From: Desulfocucumis palustris
Lineage (GTDB): Bacteria > Bacillota > Desulfotomaculia > Desulfotomaculales > Desulfocucumaceae
Length of the DNA: 64,000 bases
Reading direction: 5' to 3'
NCBI RefSeq assembly: GCF_002933875.1
Contig: NZ_BFAV01000119.1
Location: 22,472-86,471 of the forward strand
Numbering within the stretch: position 1 is the first letter of the stretch; each line of letters opens with the position of its first letter. The position numbers and the translations under genes were made by a program. Below the pieces are notes generated by a model that was given only the letters and a program-made list of their open reading frames with translations, was not told where the DNA came from and searched no databases. Positions 9,211 to 18,097 of this stretch are shown here, piece after piece.

Positions 9211-9337
9211 CTAGGAGCCTGTCCGAGAATTATATTTCGACATACAAACACCACAACATGTTGGGGTTTTGCGATTTTATAATGCCGGTATATGGTTGAA
9301 ATTGGAATTATCTGTTAATATTCAGACAGGCTCCTAG
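9211..9337. mobile_element. MITE-like element with GAGCCTGTC terminal inverted repeats
   Basis: About 120 bp with imperfect terminal inverted repeats of roughly 20 bp. The left end (TAGGAGCCTGTCcGA) and the complement of the right end (TAGGAGCCTGTCtGA) match over eleven bases and again after one mismatch. CTAG is present at both outer borders (9211-9214 and 9334-9337) and may be a 4-bp target duplication. There is no coding capacity, so it would be a non-autonomous relative of an insertion sequence elsewhere. Confidence 0.65.
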
Positions 9338-9360
9338 AGATAGATATTTTCGGAACGATA

Positions 9361-9406
9361 AAAAAAGAGAGTAGCACCGGAGTTATCCTCCGGTGCTACT
9401 CTCTTT
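9361..9406. terminator. Bidirectional intrinsic terminator
   Basis: A 17-bp perfect stem (GAGAGTAGCACCGGAG and its complement) around a TTATC loop, with A6 on the left and T4 on the right. It can end both the CoA ligase transcript from the left and the minus-strand tRNA operon from the right. Confidence 0.88.
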
Positions 9407-9413
9407 TCTAATT

Positions 9414-9489
<76 letters not shown>

Positions 9490-9498
9490 TTATATTTA

Positions 9499-9574
9499 TG
9501 GTGACCCCTACGGGATTCGAACCCGTGTTACCGCCGTGAAAGGGCGGTGTCTTAGACCGCTTGACCAAGGGGCC
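9499..9574 (-). tRNA. tRNA-Glu (anticodon TTC)
   Basis: 76 nt including CCA. The anticodon stem CCGCC/GGCGG surrounds the loop CTTTCAC, and the T arm GGTTCGAATCC is canonical. The acceptor stem has one G-U pair. It lies 9 bp upstream of tRNA-Val in transcription order. Confidence 0.97.
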
Positions 9575-9586
9575 ACTATGTGAGGC

Positions 9587-9644
9587 GGGAAGTGAGACGT
9601 TGGAGGTGAGAATACAAGTTCTCACTACCAACCTCTCACTTCCC
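9587..9644. repeat. Long hairpin inserted in the tRNA cluster
   Basis: Two arms of about 26 nt around a 6-nt loop: GGGAAGTGAGAcGTTGG and its complement, continuing with GTGAGAA. It separates tRNA-Met from tRNA-Glu and contains tandem-like GTGAGA units. It lacks a T-tract, so it looks like an intergenic repeat or a processing hairpin rather than a terminator. Confidence 0.7.
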
Positions 9645-9654
9645 ACCACTTACC

Positions 9655-9729
9655 TGGTGGGCCCACCAGGATTCGAACCTGGAACCAGCCGGTTATGAGC
9701 CGGATGCTCTACCGTTGAGCTATGGGCCC
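9655..9729 (-). tRNA. tRNA with CAT anticodon (elongator Met or Ile2)
   Basis: 75 nt including CCA. The acceptor stem GGGCCCA is fully paired, including the first pair, so it is not an initiator. The anticodon loop is CTCATAA. Elongator Met and lysidine-modified Ile2 cannot be separated with certainty by eye. Confidence 0.93.
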
Positions 9730-9734
9730 GTATT

Positions 9735-9809
9735 TGGCTCCTCGAGTAGGATTCGAACCTACAACCTACCGGTTAACAGCCGGTTGCTCTACCGTTGAGC
9801 TATCGAGGA
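9735..9809 (-). tRNA. tRNA-Asn (anticodon GTT)
   Basis: 75 nt including CCA. The acceptor stem TCCTCGA/TCGAGGA has discriminator G, and the anticodon loop is CTGTTAA. It is the first gene of the cluster in transcription order. Confidence 0.96.
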
Positions 9810-9914
9810 ACGGCGCAATATTTATTATACATAAACATGCCCCTCTGGTCAACACCTATTTAGCAATCCAATTTATGGAATATATAACCGCTGAAAATGC
9901 TGGCCGCACAAAAC

Positions 9915-9951
9915 AAATCAGGGGGTTTTATTCTTAATCCCCCCTGATTTT
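9915..9951 (-). terminator. Intrinsic terminator of the dnaG-rpoD operon
   Basis: An inverted repeat with arms AAATCAGGGGG and CCCCCTGATTT lies 22 bp past the rpoD stop. On the minus strand it is followed by a short T-rich stretch (GTTTTGTG). Confidence 0.8.
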
Positions 9952-9972
9952 CTAGATCAACCGGATTCATTT

Positions 9973-11061
9973 TCAATCCAGATAGTCCTTGAGCTTTTTG
10001 CTGCGGCTGGGGTGCCGCAGTTTGCGCAGGGTTTTGGCCTCGATCTGGCGGATGCGCTCCCTGGTGACTCCGAACTTCTGGCCCACTTCCTCCAGGGTCC
10101 GGGCCCTGCCGTCATCAAGACCGAATCTCAGCCGCAGCACCTTTTGCTCCCTGTCGGTAAGGGTTTTAAGCACTTCATCCAGCTGCTCCCGCAGCAGTGT
10201 GAATGACGCCTCTTCAGCCGGCGCCCGGGCATCGTGATCCTCTATGAAATCTCCCAGGTGGGAATCCTCCTCCTCGCCTATGGGAGTTTCCAGAGATACC
10301 GGCTCCTGGGCTATCTTCATTATTTCCCTGACCTTTTCCTGGGAAATATTCATTTCCTGGGCAATTTCCTCCGGGGTTGGTTCCCGTCCCAGTTCCTGAA
10401 GCAGCTGCCGGGAAACCCTGATTAGTTTGTTGATGGTCTCCACCATATGCACCGGTATGCGGATGGTTCTGGCCTGGTCGGCAATAGCCCTGGTAATGGC
10501 CTGGCGAATCCACCAGGTGGCATAGGTGCTAAATTTGAATCCCTTGCGGAAATCGAATTTTTCCACTGCTTTAATAAGCCCCAGGTTGCCCTCCTGGATC
10601 AGGTCCAAAAACAACATGCCCCGGCCCACGTAACGTTTGGCGATGCTTACCACCAGCCGGAGATTGGCCTCCGCCAGCCTGCGCTTGGATTCCTCGTCGC
10701 CCTCTTCCATACGTTTGGCCAGTTCCACTTCCTCCTCGGGGCTGAGCAGCGGAACGCGTCCAATTTCTTTAAGGTACATCCGCACCGGGTCATCTATTCC
10801 AACCCCGTCGGGAATTGTAAGATCTATATCCATATCCTCCGGCGGATTCTCCGCCGGCCCGTCAATGGCGTCAACTTCCGGCACTTCAGACACTACTTCA
10901 ATGCCAAGGCCGCTAAGCTTCTCATAGACTTCGTCAATCTGCTCCGGTGTCAGGTCGGCTGCCTGAAGACTATCCATAATCTCGGTGTAGGAAAGCATCC
11001 CCCGTCTTTTACCCTTTTCTATTAAATCTTTTACGCCTTCGGCCTTTAGCTCGTCGTTCAT
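9973..11061 (-). CDS. rpoD: RNA polymerase primary sigma factor
   Basis: Housekeeping sigma-70 (SigA), 362 aa, the usual length in Firmicutes. An N-terminal region 1.1-like domain precedes region 1.2 ([17 protein letters not shown], near residue 90). Region 2 includes [19 protein letters not shown], which contacts the -10 element. The C-terminus has region 4.2 ([20 protein letters not shown]), which binds the -35. It lies 32 bp after dnaG, the conserved macromolecular-synthesis operon. Confidence 0.98.
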   Translation of the reverse strand: MNDELKAEGVKDLIEKGKRRGMLSYTEIMDSLQAADLTPEQIDEVYEKLSGLGIEVVSEVPEVDAIDGPAENPPEDMDIDLTIPDGVGIDDPVRMYLKEIGRVPLLSPEEEVELAKRMEEGDEESKRRLAEANLRLVVSIAKRYVGRGMLFLDLIQEGNLGLIKAVEKFDFRKGFKFSTYATWWIRQAITRAIADQARTIRIPVHMVETINKLIRVSRQLLQELGREPTPEEIAQEMNISQEKVREIMKIAQEPVSLETPIGEEEDSHLGDFIEDHDARAPAEEASFTLLREQLDEVLKTLTDREQKVLRLRFGLDDGRARTLEEVGQKFGVTRERIRQIEAKTLRKLRHPSRSKKLKDYLD

Positions 11062-11093
11062 TCCCAGATTCCCCCTTTCAGGGCCGCAAAATG

Positions 11094-12854
11094 TTAACGG
11101 AGGTTTTGAATTTGCTGCATCAACTGGTTCATTCTATCCTGATCGCCGGTCTTCTCGGCTTCGGCTAAATCCTGAATCAGCTTTGTTCTCTTTATATTGA
11201 TTAAATTTTTATTAACCGCAGTTATATAATCTTCCATAATTCTATCCGGGTCATCCCCGGGAATTTTCTCGAATAACAGCCTGTTAACGAGCATCACCGC
11301 AACTTCATCAAGCTCGTTCATGGCCCTGGCCGGCTCGAAGCCGCCCTGCTCCCGGTGCCTGACCACCATCCGGAATATCTCCCGGTGCAGCGGCTCGCTC
11401 CAGAAGTCGTTACCCAGCACCGATACCACATAATCAATACGGTTCTGGTCTTCCAAAAGCAGATGGAGAATCCCTCTCTCCGCCACTATAACAGGATCGA
11501 CTATTTTTTCGCTTTTAATTATATTATGCTTGTTTTTAGCAATTTTATCCGGTTTTGGCCAAATTTTTCCCTGATGTTCTTTAAAGCTCTCTAATTCTTC
11601 CTTAACGGCATCCCAACTCATCCCCAGGCGTGAGGAAACCAGTTGTATGCCTTCATCCTGTTCTGCTCTCCGGGAAATGTTGGCAAGATTTTTCAGTACA
11701 TCAGCAAGTGCTTCTAACCTGCTTTTCCCCTCCCGCAATAAAAAACCCAACTTAAACTCCAGCAGCGGCTCCGCCGATATTATCAGCTCTTCCCAGTCGG
11801 CAGCGCCGTGCCTGCGCAAAAATTCATCCGGGTCCTTACCGTCGGGTATGGTAATCACCCCCAAGGAAAAACCTAATTCCTGTAAAACATCCAATCCCCT
11901 CAGGGTTGCCGAAATACCCGCCCGATCCGAATCATAGGCAAAAAGAGCGCGGTTGGTATAACGAAGAAGCAGTTTCCCCTGCTCCGGAGTAAGACTTGTG
12001 CCCAGCGAGGCAACAGCATTGGTGATGCCGTGCTGATGGGCGGATATTACATCAAGATATCCCTCCATAATTACAGCCTGGTTTTTTTTTCTGATTGCGG
12101 CTCTGGCCTGGTCCAGGCCATACAGTATCGAACCCTTGTCAAAATACGGTGTTTCCGGGCTGTTTAAATATTTGGGCTGACCGGCTTCCAGAATCCTGCC
12201 TCCAAATCCGCGCGTCCTGCCCAGGGCGTCATTTACCGGAAACATTACCCTGCGGCGAAACCTGTCGCGGTTCGCGCCCCTTTCACCGGCCATCGCCAGT
12301 CCCAGTTCCACCAGTTCCCCGGGCTGGTATCCCTTGCCCTTCATAAACCTCAACAGGTTCTCCCAGCCCTGGGGGGCGAAACCCAGTTTAAAAATTTTAA
12401 TAATATCATCCGAAATACCCCTGCCCCTGAGATAGTCTCTGGCAACAGCTCCCTCCGGACGATTAAGCAATATATAATGATAGTACTCAGCAGCCAGGGC
12501 GTTGGCCTTCCAGGCCCATTCATCCCTGGCTGCCTTTTTCCTGTCCCGGGGAGAATCGGTTTCAGGCAGTTGTATGCCTGCCCGGCTCGCCAGCCTGCGT
12601 ACCGCCTCCTGAAAGGAAAGTTTCTCAAAGAGCATTAAAAACTTGAAGGCATTGCCCCCGGCATGGCACCCGAAACAGTAGAAAATCTGTTTATCAGGAG
12701 TGACTGTAAAAGACGGGTCCCGCTCCTGGTGAAAAGGACAGTTTCCAACGTAGTTTTTACCCTTTTTTTGTAGCCTGACATATTCGCCTATAAGCTGAAC
12801 TATATCGGTGCTTACTCGGACGTTTTCAATGATTTCAGGAGATATAAGACCCAT
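11094..12854 (-). CDS. dnaG: DNA primase
   Basis: Synthesises RNA primers at the replication fork. The 586 aa show the CHC2 zinc ribbon near the N-terminus ([11 protein letters not shown] then YCFGCHAGG). A TOPRIM catalytic domain follows with glutamate in [12 protein letters not shown] and the metal-binding FAYDSDRAG. The C-terminal helicase-binding region is present. It starts the dnaG-rpoD operon; a 21-bp dyad lies just upstream. Confidence 0.98.
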   Translation of the reverse strand: MGLISPEIIENVRVSTDIVQLIGEYVRLQKKGKNYVGNCPFHQERDPSFTVTPDKQIFYCFGCHAGGNAFKFLMLFEKLSFQEAVRRLASRAGIQLPETDSPRDRKKAARDEWAWKANALAAEYYHYILLNRPEGAVARDYLRGRGISDDIIKIFKLGFAPQGWENLLRFMKGKGYQPGELVELGLAMAGERGANRDRFRRRVMFPVNDALGRTRGFGGRILEAGQPKYLNSPETPYFDKGSILYGLDQARAAIRKKNQAVIMEGYLDVISAHQHGITNAVASLGTSLTPEQGKLLLRYTNRALFAYDSDRAGISATLRGLDVLQELGFSLGVITIPDGKDPDEFLRRHGAADWEELIISAEPLLEFKLGFLLREGKSRLEALADVLKNLANISRRAEQDEGIQLVSSRLGMSWDAVKEELESFKEHQGKIWPKPDKIAKNKHNIIKSEKIVDPVIVAERGILHLLLEDQNRIDYVVSVLGNDFWSEPLHREIFRMVVRHREQGGFEPARAMNELDEVAVMLVNRLLFEKIPGDDPDRIMEDYITAVNKNLINIKRTKLIQDLAEAEKTGDQDRMNQLMQQIQNLR

Positions 12855-12868
12855 CTGGGCTTCACCAC

Positions 12869-12889
12869 TTAAATAGTGCCACTATTTAA
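12869..12889 (-). promoter_or_regulatory. 21-bp perfect dyad upstream of dnaG
   Basis: Ten-base arms TTAAATAGTG and CACTATTTAA flank a single central base, 15 bp before the dnaG start and beside an AT-rich promoter-like stretch (TATATTATT on the minus strand). The position fits an operator or a leader hairpin near the start codon. The binding factor is unknown. Confidence 0.5.
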
Positions 12890-13094
12890 ATAATATAGCA
12901 GCAAAAAAACTGCCGGCTGTTAACTAAAAAAACAAATAAAGCCTTAATTTTCGAAATTAAGCCGGATAAACGGCTAAAAAAAGGTCTGACCAAAGTCATC
13001 CGCAGGTCAACAAGAGAATAAAGCTGAACTGTTTATTTTATCACATATTCGCTGTAACTATTAATTATCCTTCCGCTGTCGAAAAATTTACATC

Positions 13095-14099
13095 TCACTC
13101 ATATATCCTGAAAGAGTGCGGAATAAAAAGGTCGGTAAACATGGAAATGGCGTATCGGTCCGTCATTCCCGCGATGTAATCGCAGGCCACCCTTTCCACA
13201 CCCGTCTGCTCCACTTTACGGCGATACTCCCCTGGCAGCAAATCGGGATTGGAGGTAATATAGCGGTATAAAAATTCAATCACATGCTTGGCTTTGTTTT
13301 CCTCCCGCTTGGCCTCGGAGCCGACATACACGTTTTCAAACAAAAAGCTTCTCAGGGAATCGGTAACCTCCTGCATTGGCCCGCTCATTAATATTTGCTC
13401 TTTTCCCTGGCAGTTTTCAATTAAATCCATGACCATGCTGTTGATTCTTTTCCGGTGGGTTTCTCCCAGCACCTCGATGCAGCCCCGGGGCATCTGGTCT
13501 ATGGTCAGCACACCGGCTCTAAGCGCGTCATCTATGTCATGATTGATGTAGGCAATACGGTCGCATATTTTAACAACCTGGCCCTCCAGTGTAAAGGGCC
13601 TGACAGGGCCGGTATGATTTAATATACCGTCCCGCACCTCCCGGGTAAGATTTAAACCGCTGCCGCCTTCCAGCAAATCCACCACCCTCAGGCTTTGCTC
13701 GTTGTGCCTGAACCCATGGGGGAAAACCATATTCAGCACTTCCTCACCGGCGTGGCCGAAGGGTGTGTGCCCCAGATCATGCCCCAGCGCTATGGCCTCG
13801 GTGAGATCTTCGTTCAGCCGGAGAGCCCTGGCAACAGTGCGGGAAATCTGGGCCACTTCCAGGGTATGGGTGAGTCTGGTGCGATAATGATCACCCTCGG
13901 GAATGATAAACACCTGGGTTTTGTGTTTAAGGCGGCGAAAGCTTTTGGAGTGGATTATCCTGTCCCTGTCCCTTTGAAAAGCCGTGCGAACCAGGCAAGG
14001 GTCTTCCGGAGCCAGCCTGCCCCGGCTTGAATCACTGAAGCTGGCATGGGAACAAAGTATTTCCCTTTCGAATTTTTCTGTTCTTTCCCGGATGTACAC
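13095..14099 (-). CDS. dgt: dGTP triphosphohydrolase-like HD protein
   Basis: HD-domain hydrolase expected to cleave dNTPs to nucleosides and triphosphate. The 334 aa have the metal-binding HD pattern: RLTHTLEVAQ followed by ALGHDLGHTPFGHAGE. The C-terminal YRRKVEQTGVERVACDYIAGMTDRYA is typical of the bacterial Dgt type 2 subfamily. It lies upstream of dnaG-rpoD, a common arrangement in Clostridia. The 240 bp between it and dnaG hold no gene. Confidence 0.9.
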   Translation of the reverse strand: MYIRERTEKFEREILCSHASFSDSSRGRLAPEDPCLVRTAFQRDRDRIIHSKSFRRLKHKTQVFIIPEGDHYRTRLTHTLEVAQISRTVARALRLNEDLTEAIALGHDLGHTPFGHAGEEVLNMVFPHGFRHNEQSLRVVDLLEGGSGLNLTREVRDGILNHTGPVRPFTLEGQVVKICDRIAYINHDIDDALRAGVLTIDQMPRGCIEVLGETHRKRINSMVMDLIENCQGKEQILMSGPMQEVTDSLRSFLFENVYVGSEAKREENKAKHVIEFLYRYITSNPDLLPGEYRRKVEQTGVERVACDYIAGMTDRYAISMFTDLFIPHSFRIYE

Positions 14100-14151
14100 G
14101 GCGCACCTCCGACAAAATATAACCCGGACGACAGCGGCGACTGCCGGAACT

Positions 14152-14769
14152 CTACTCTCTGGCGCTCAAACGGTGCAGCCTCAGCGACATGGTCGCCCCG
14201 GCCACCTCCAGCACCCTGCGGGCCAATATCCTGGCCCGGTTTATGCCGTTCATATCGTCCTCCGAAGGACGCACCGCGCAAGGCCCCTGATGACCGGAAT
14301 CGTTCTCCCAGTAACCGTCCCCCACCACGGTCATCCCCTGGCAAAGCATCATATCATGCATGGCCCGCAAGGTGGTTTCCTGGCCTCCGAATCTGGCGGC
14401 GCCCACGGTCAAAGCCCCTCCCACCACGTTAAGAAGCGCCTTTTCCTTGCGCAAAAGCCTGGTTTTGTCCCAGAAGGCCTTCAATTGGGCTGAAACCGTG
14501 CTGAAGTAAACCGGACTGCCCATTATTATGCCGTCGGCCCGTCGCAGCAGGTCGAAGGCCCGGGCGAGGGAGGTGCCGGCATAGCAACTTCCCCGGCAGG
14601 GATTGGAACATGCCACACAAAAGGGAACTTTAAGCCCGGACATTATTTCCGACAATTGCATGTAAACCGTTTCCACCCCCGCTCCCTCAAGCAAATCAAA
14701 AGCCTCCTTGAGCAGGCGGTTGGTGTTGCCTTCCGGGTTGGGACTGCCGTTAATAACCGCAACAAACAT
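14152..14769 (-). CDS. NADPH-dependent FMN reductase / flavodoxin-fold protein
   Basis: A 205-aa flavoprotein of the iron-sulfur-flavoprotein-like group. INGSPNPEGNTNRLLKEAF at residues 6-24 is the FMN phosphate loop. CVACSNPCRGSCYAGT is a cysteine-rich insert that could hold a cluster, and GSPVYFSTVSAQLKAFWDK is the second flavin contact. The ATG at 14769 has GGAAGG upstream; longer starts add unrelated sequence. It is 52 bp upstream of dgt, so it may be cotranscribed. The redox partner is not known. Confidence 0.85.
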   Translation of the reverse strand: MFVAVINGSPNPEGNTNRLLKEAFDLLEGAGVETVYMQLSEIMSGLKVPFCVACSNPCRGSCYAGTSLARAFDLLRRADGIIMGSPVYFSTVSAQLKAFWDKTRLLRKEKALLNVVGGALTVGAARFGGQETTLRAMHDMMLCQGMTVVGDGYWENDSGHQGPCAVRPSEDDMNGINRARILARRVLEVAGATMSLRLHRLSARE

Positions 14770-14864
14770 GTTCTTCCCTTCCTTTCCTATATAGTCCGGC
14801 ATGACTTTTGTATTTCCCCGGTGCAATGTCCTCCACGGCGGAAATTGCAAATATGCAGAAAGCT

Positions 14865-14928
14865 GGACACACCTTCTCCGGCCGCCCAAATTCCTTGTCT
14901 ATTAACAATCTCACCAGGGAATGTCCCC
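14865..14928. repeat. Dispersed GGGGACA-type repeat, copy 1
   Basis: Ends GGACACACCTTCT and GGGAATGTCCCC in inverted orientation, about 64 bp, between thpR and the flavoprotein gene. It belongs to a family with further copies at 24884, 28813, 30861, 34208, 41849 and 45066. Confidence 0.6.
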
Positions 14929-14967
14929 AATTTACTTTATAATTCTATTACTTTTTCAACTATTTCA

Positions 14968-15546
14968 TTACCCGGCTTTGAAATTCAGCGAAGCAACAAC
15001 AGAATAAATTGCTCCCCCCGGAGTAAGCCTGCTTTGCATCAGTTCCACCGAATCCACCCTTAATATCCCTTCAATCTCATTATGCCCGGCCTCCAGCGCC
15101 CTGGACCGCAGCAGGGATACTCCCGCCGGGGACTTAATCCGGGCCAGGGTAAGATGCGGCGAAAAGGGGCGGGTATCCGGGGCCAGCCCTGCGGCTTTCA
15201 GTCCGGTTAAAACTTCCCGCTGCAGTTTCTTTAAACGGTCAATCTCCCCCCCGACACCCAGCCAGAAAACCCTGGGACTGCCGGAGGACGGAAAAAATCC
15301 CGCGCCCCCGAATTGAATTTGAAAGGGAATAAAGCCGGCCAGCCTTCTTTCCACTTCCGTCACCATGGGCACTATCCGGTTGACGTCGGTATCCCCGAGA
15401 AAAGCCAGGGTAAGATGCAGGCTTTCCCTGGCAACCCACCTGGCGTCCAGGCCGGGCAGGCGCATCTCCCGGCTGAAGGAATCAATTTTTTCTTTTAATT
15501 CATCTGTTATATTAACAGCCCAGAACAGGCGCGCATTTTGTGCCAA
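14968..15546 (-). CDS. thpR: RNA 2',3'-cyclic phosphodiesterase (2H family)
   Basis: A 192-aa LigT/2H phosphoesterase. The two catalytic tetrapeptides are HLTLAFLG near residue 45 and HLTLARI near residue 130, each at the expected place. The family opens 2',3'-cyclic phosphates on RNA or ligates tRNA halves in vitro. It stands alone between a repeat and a lipoprotein gene. Confidence 0.92.
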   Translation of the reverse strand: MAQNARLFWAVNITDELKEKIDSFSREMRLPGLDARWVARESLHLTLAFLGDTDVNRIVPMVTEVERRLAGFIPFQIQFGGAGFFPSSGSPRVFWLGVGGEIDRLKKLQREVLTGLKAAGLAPDTRPFSPHLTLARIKSPAGVSLLRSRALEAGHNEIEGILRVDSVELMQSRLTPGGAIYSVVASLNFKAG

Positions 15547-15687
15547 ACCGGATACTCCCCCAGGTTTAATTATTGATGGTGATAAAAAGTAATAATATCA
15601 TTTCTTTATATTTTTGTATTTTCCTTTTTATTATCCATAAATTTACACCAATTTAACAAAACAGAAAAAAATAAAGCTTTAACGACG

Positions 15688-16641
15688 CTATATTGGATGA
15701 TAGAAAATCGATAGCTTCCTTTCTATGTCCCGGTCTTTTATTTTATACAAATCATCATGGGTGCTTGCCCAGCCTTCAACAGGCACCATCTGAACATTTA
15801 CCGTCCTCACCAGAAATTCCATCTGTCCGTCTCCGTCCACATCCGCGATAAATGGAACCTGGAATATCTGACCCGCGTTAAACCTTTGTGACACCACGGT
15901 GTTCAATTCTTCTCCGTCTATGTGCCTCTGCAAAATTACCAGGCTGTATTTCCCCTGGAAAAGCCCCGGATCTCCATCGGTATTCCTGTTCATATCTTCT
16001 TCGGTGATGTTTGTTGCAATAATAATTGCCTCTTCCATTCCATCGTTATCCAGATCCACTTTTTTAACCTCTTTGATTCCCTCATCCCGGCCGTCAAATC
16101 CGGTTTTGCGCAAAACATCCCCAACCGGCTTTTGATATTTCTCCAATCCCGTTGTTTGGGTTTTCAGCATTGCAGGCAGGGGGTTCCAGCTGCCGATTAT
16201 GCCGTAACCATCTGCATTCAAGCCATTCTGACCTTCCAATTCAACCCTGTATCCTTTATCCCCGGATATATACTGCTGCTCCAAAGGCTTCGAGCCAACG
16301 GCCTGGCCGATGTATTGTTCATTGCAATACAGTTTATACTTTTCTCCACCTTCTATTTGTCTTGAAATTTCATCGTTATTTACCCAAAGGCCATCCACAA
16401 TGCCCCCCATGATCAGGCCGAATCCGTTCAGTATCGGGTATACGCCGGAAAGATCCGCTTTTGGCTTTTTCGGGGCTTTTTTTACTTCCCGGGATTTTGC
16501 CTGGGAAGTTTGTTTTAATTCTTCCTTTCCCTGCCCCGCTTCCGGCGGCTCTTTATTAATTGGGCCGATCCCGCAGGCAGCCATGGCGGTTAAGGCTATG
16601 AATAAAATAACCGCCAGCATGACATAGACATATTTTCGCAA
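15688..16641 (-). CDS. Lipoprotein with FG-GAP/VCBS-like repeats
   Basis: A 317-aa exported protein. The N-terminus is a lipoprotein signal with hydrophobic core and lipobox AMAAC (Cys23). A lysine-rich linker follows. The C-terminal half has two calcium-loop-like segments, DLDNDGMEEAIII and DVDGDGQMEFLV, as in FG-GAP repeats. Family function is unknown; surface location is inferred. Confidence 0.72.
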   Translation of the reverse strand: MRKYVYVMLAVILFIALTAMAACGIGPINKEPPEAGQGKEELKQTSQAKSREVKKAPKKPKADLSGVYPILNGFGLIMGGIVDGLWVNNDEISRQIEGGEKYKLYCNEQYIGQAVGSKPLEQQYISGDKGYRVELEGQNGLNADGYGIIGSWNPLPAMLKTQTTGLEKYQKPVGDVLRKTGFDGRDEGIKEVKKVDLDNDGMEEAIIIATNITEEDMNRNTDGDPGLFQGKYSLVILQRHIDGEELNTVVSQRFNAGQIFQVPFIADVDGDGQMEFLVRTVNVQMVPVEGWASTHDDLYKIKDRDIERKLSIFYHPI

Positions 16642-16707
16642 AAAGGCAACACTCCATTTCCAGGTTCATCCAGGGGATAATCGCTGTTTTAACTAGGATA
16701 ATAGTTA

Positions 16708-17193
16708 TTATCTTTTAGCGTTGACGTATTCAATGGCTTCCTTGCCAGTTATATGCTCGACGTCAATTGCAATAATATAAGCTTGCGCACATCCGGTTAT
16801 TTCCTTATGTTTGGTTTCTTCAGGTTGATCCCCTGAATACTTTTCAACAAAAGCCTCAAAAGCTTCCAGCCGTTCATCACCCTCTACAATTCTTGCTTTA
16901 CCAAGAGCAATAACGCTACGGAAATAAGTAGTATATTTTTCACTTGCTATGGTATCTTCATCTATTACTGAAAAAGATACCTTTGGGTTCTTCGTAATGG
17001 CATCGATTTTATGTCCAGCTTTTGCTGAATGAAAATAGATTTTGTTATTAAAATAGACATAGCTAAGTGGAACTGCGTAAGGATAATCTTCATCACCCAA
17101 GCACGCCAAGATACCATTTGTGCATCTGCCCATTATAGCTACGGTGTCTTCCATTAATAATAATTGCTTACCTCTTCTCATTTCTCTAAACAT
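16708..17193 (-). CDS. Pyridoxamine 5'-phosphate oxidase family protein (Nim-like)
   Basis: A 161-aa FMN-binding split-barrel protein of the 5-nitroimidazole resistance (NimA) group. YPYAVPLSYVYFNNKIYFHSAKAGHK is the diagnostic middle segment (written here in parts: AVPLSYVYFNNKIYFHS, then AKAGHKIDAI), and the N-terminal MRRGKQ and C-terminal EAIEYVNAK match the family. Whether it confers drug resistance is not known; many homologues act in flavin- or haem-linked housekeeping. A TGACCAATTGGTCA palindrome lies 110 bp upstream. Confidence 0.85.
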   Translation of the reverse strand: MFREMRRGKQLLLMEDTVAIMGRCTNGILACLGDEDYPYAVPLSYVYFNNKIYFHSAKAGHKIDAITKNPKVSFSVIDEDTIASEKYTTYFRSVIALGKARIVEGDERLEAFEAFVEKYSGDQPEETKHKEITGCAQAYIIAIDVEHITGKEAIEYVNAKR

Positions 17194-17302
17194 TAGTTAT
17201 TTCTTCGCTTTCATCCCATAATCATTTAATATTGGTGCTATGTAAACAACGTAAATAGACATTATCTACTATAGCATATTTGGCCAATCATAAAAATAAC
17301 AC

Positions 17303-17316
17303 TGACCAATTGGTCA
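17303..17316. promoter_or_regulatory. 14-bp perfect palindrome, TetR-type operator candidate
   Basis: TGACCAATTGGTCA lies between the Nim-like gene and the broken exporter gene. The size and half-site TGACCAA resemble TetR-family operators. No such regulator is encoded nearby. Confidence 0.4.
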
Positions 17317-17361
17317 TTTAAAATAGACTTCAATCCTTCAACTAATTCATTTTTTATTACA

Positions 17362-17677
17362 TTATCCATCAGATGACATTTTCAGTCCTATAATTCCTAT
17401 TAATATAAATCCAATACAGATTAATCTTGTCATATCAGCTGGTTCTTTGAATATGATTATCCCCAGTGCCACAGTACCAATTGCACCGAGTCCAAATTCC
17501 GTAAGCTGTTCCTAACGGAAGACTTCTTAACGCCAACGATAAAAAATAAAAACTTGCTATCATCCCCATTACAGTAAAAATACTCGGTACAAGCTTTGTA
17601 AAACCTTGAGAGTATTTCAAGCCTACAGCCCAACCCATTTCTAAAAGTCCTGCTATAACTAATAATACCCATTTCAT
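17362..17677 (-). pseudogene. SMR-family guanidinium exporter (Gdx/SugE-like), frameshifted
   Basis: Small multidrug resistance transporter with the Gdx-type N-terminus: [19 protein letters not shown] holds the essential membrane glutamate. The frame breaks after AYGIWT near 17505, where about four bases appear missing, and resumes in another frame as [13 protein letters not shown] through MSSDG to a TAA at 17362-17364. Without the shift it would be about 106 aa, the family length. ATG 17677 has GGAG eight bases upstream. It sits behind a guanidine-I riboswitch, which supports the guanidinium role. A sequencing error would restore it. Confidence 0.88.
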
Positions 17678-17711
17678 GGTCTTCACTCCTTTTTATAATA
17701 AATTGAAAATA

Positions 17712-17828
17712 AAAAAGCCGGAAGATATACTTAATATCTCCCAGGCTTTTATCCTTCCGTATACACAGATGAACTGCGCGTTTTATCTCGGTCCAGACCA
17801 GTTTTTTCAAAAACTGCGGAACCCTATA
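17712..17828 (-). ncRNA. Guanidine-I (ykkC) riboswitch with terminator platform
   Basis: Read on the minus strand, the leader has the conserved ykkC blocks in order: AGGGTTCCGCAG, CTGGTCTGGACCGAGA, AAAACGCGC, ACGGAAGGATAAAAGCC and TGGGAGA. The last block overlaps a hairpin (AAAAGCC...AGATAT / ATATCT...GGCTTTTTT) at 17712-17749, an intrinsic terminator. Ligand binding to the aptamer would free transcription of the downstream exporter. This riboswitch class controls guanidine carboxylase and Gdx genes, which fits the SMR gene 35 bp downstream. Confidence 0.93.
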
Positions 17829-17910
17829 AAACCCTTAAATATGAATTTTTCTCTTAATACGATACCATGCGTCATTAACTTTTTCAATCTTTATTTCGAT
17901 TGGTCTTTAT

Positions 17911-17990
17911 TGGTTACAGCAGCCTGGGCGGCAGCCAGCAAAATAGACCTATATTCGTATTTTTACATTGTGGAACACTTTATATTAGAA
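17911..17990 (-). repeat. ppdK-tail-like repeat, copy a
   Basis: An 80-bp block shared with 19211-19290 and 19541-19620. On the minus strand it starts near GTGTTCCACAATG and ends with codons for ILLAAAQAAV, closely resembling the C-terminus of the PPDK at 21333 (LAAAQAAIKAK). The frame closes at TAA 17891-17893 and the riboswitch follows. Confidence 0.7.
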
Positions 17991-18019
17991 GGCGGCCCCT
18001 AAAATTCTATATTTAACAC

Positions 18020-18058
18020 TTGACAGCTACCAGCTACTATATTATACTCATAGTAGCT
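18020..18058 (+). promoter_or_regulatory. Strong promoter with overlapping operator dyad
   Basis: TTGACA (18020-18025) and TATACT (18043-18048) are 17 bp apart, near consensus for sigma-A. The inverted repeat AGCTACTAT-N9-ATAGTAGCT (18032-18040 and 18050-18058) straddles the -10 box, with extra AGCTAC half-sites on both sides. This is the layout of a repressor-controlled promoter for the DUF1413 gene. Confidence 0.75.
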
Positions 18059-18097
18059 ACTAGCTATATGCTAATATGAGTATAGGAGAATAAACAT

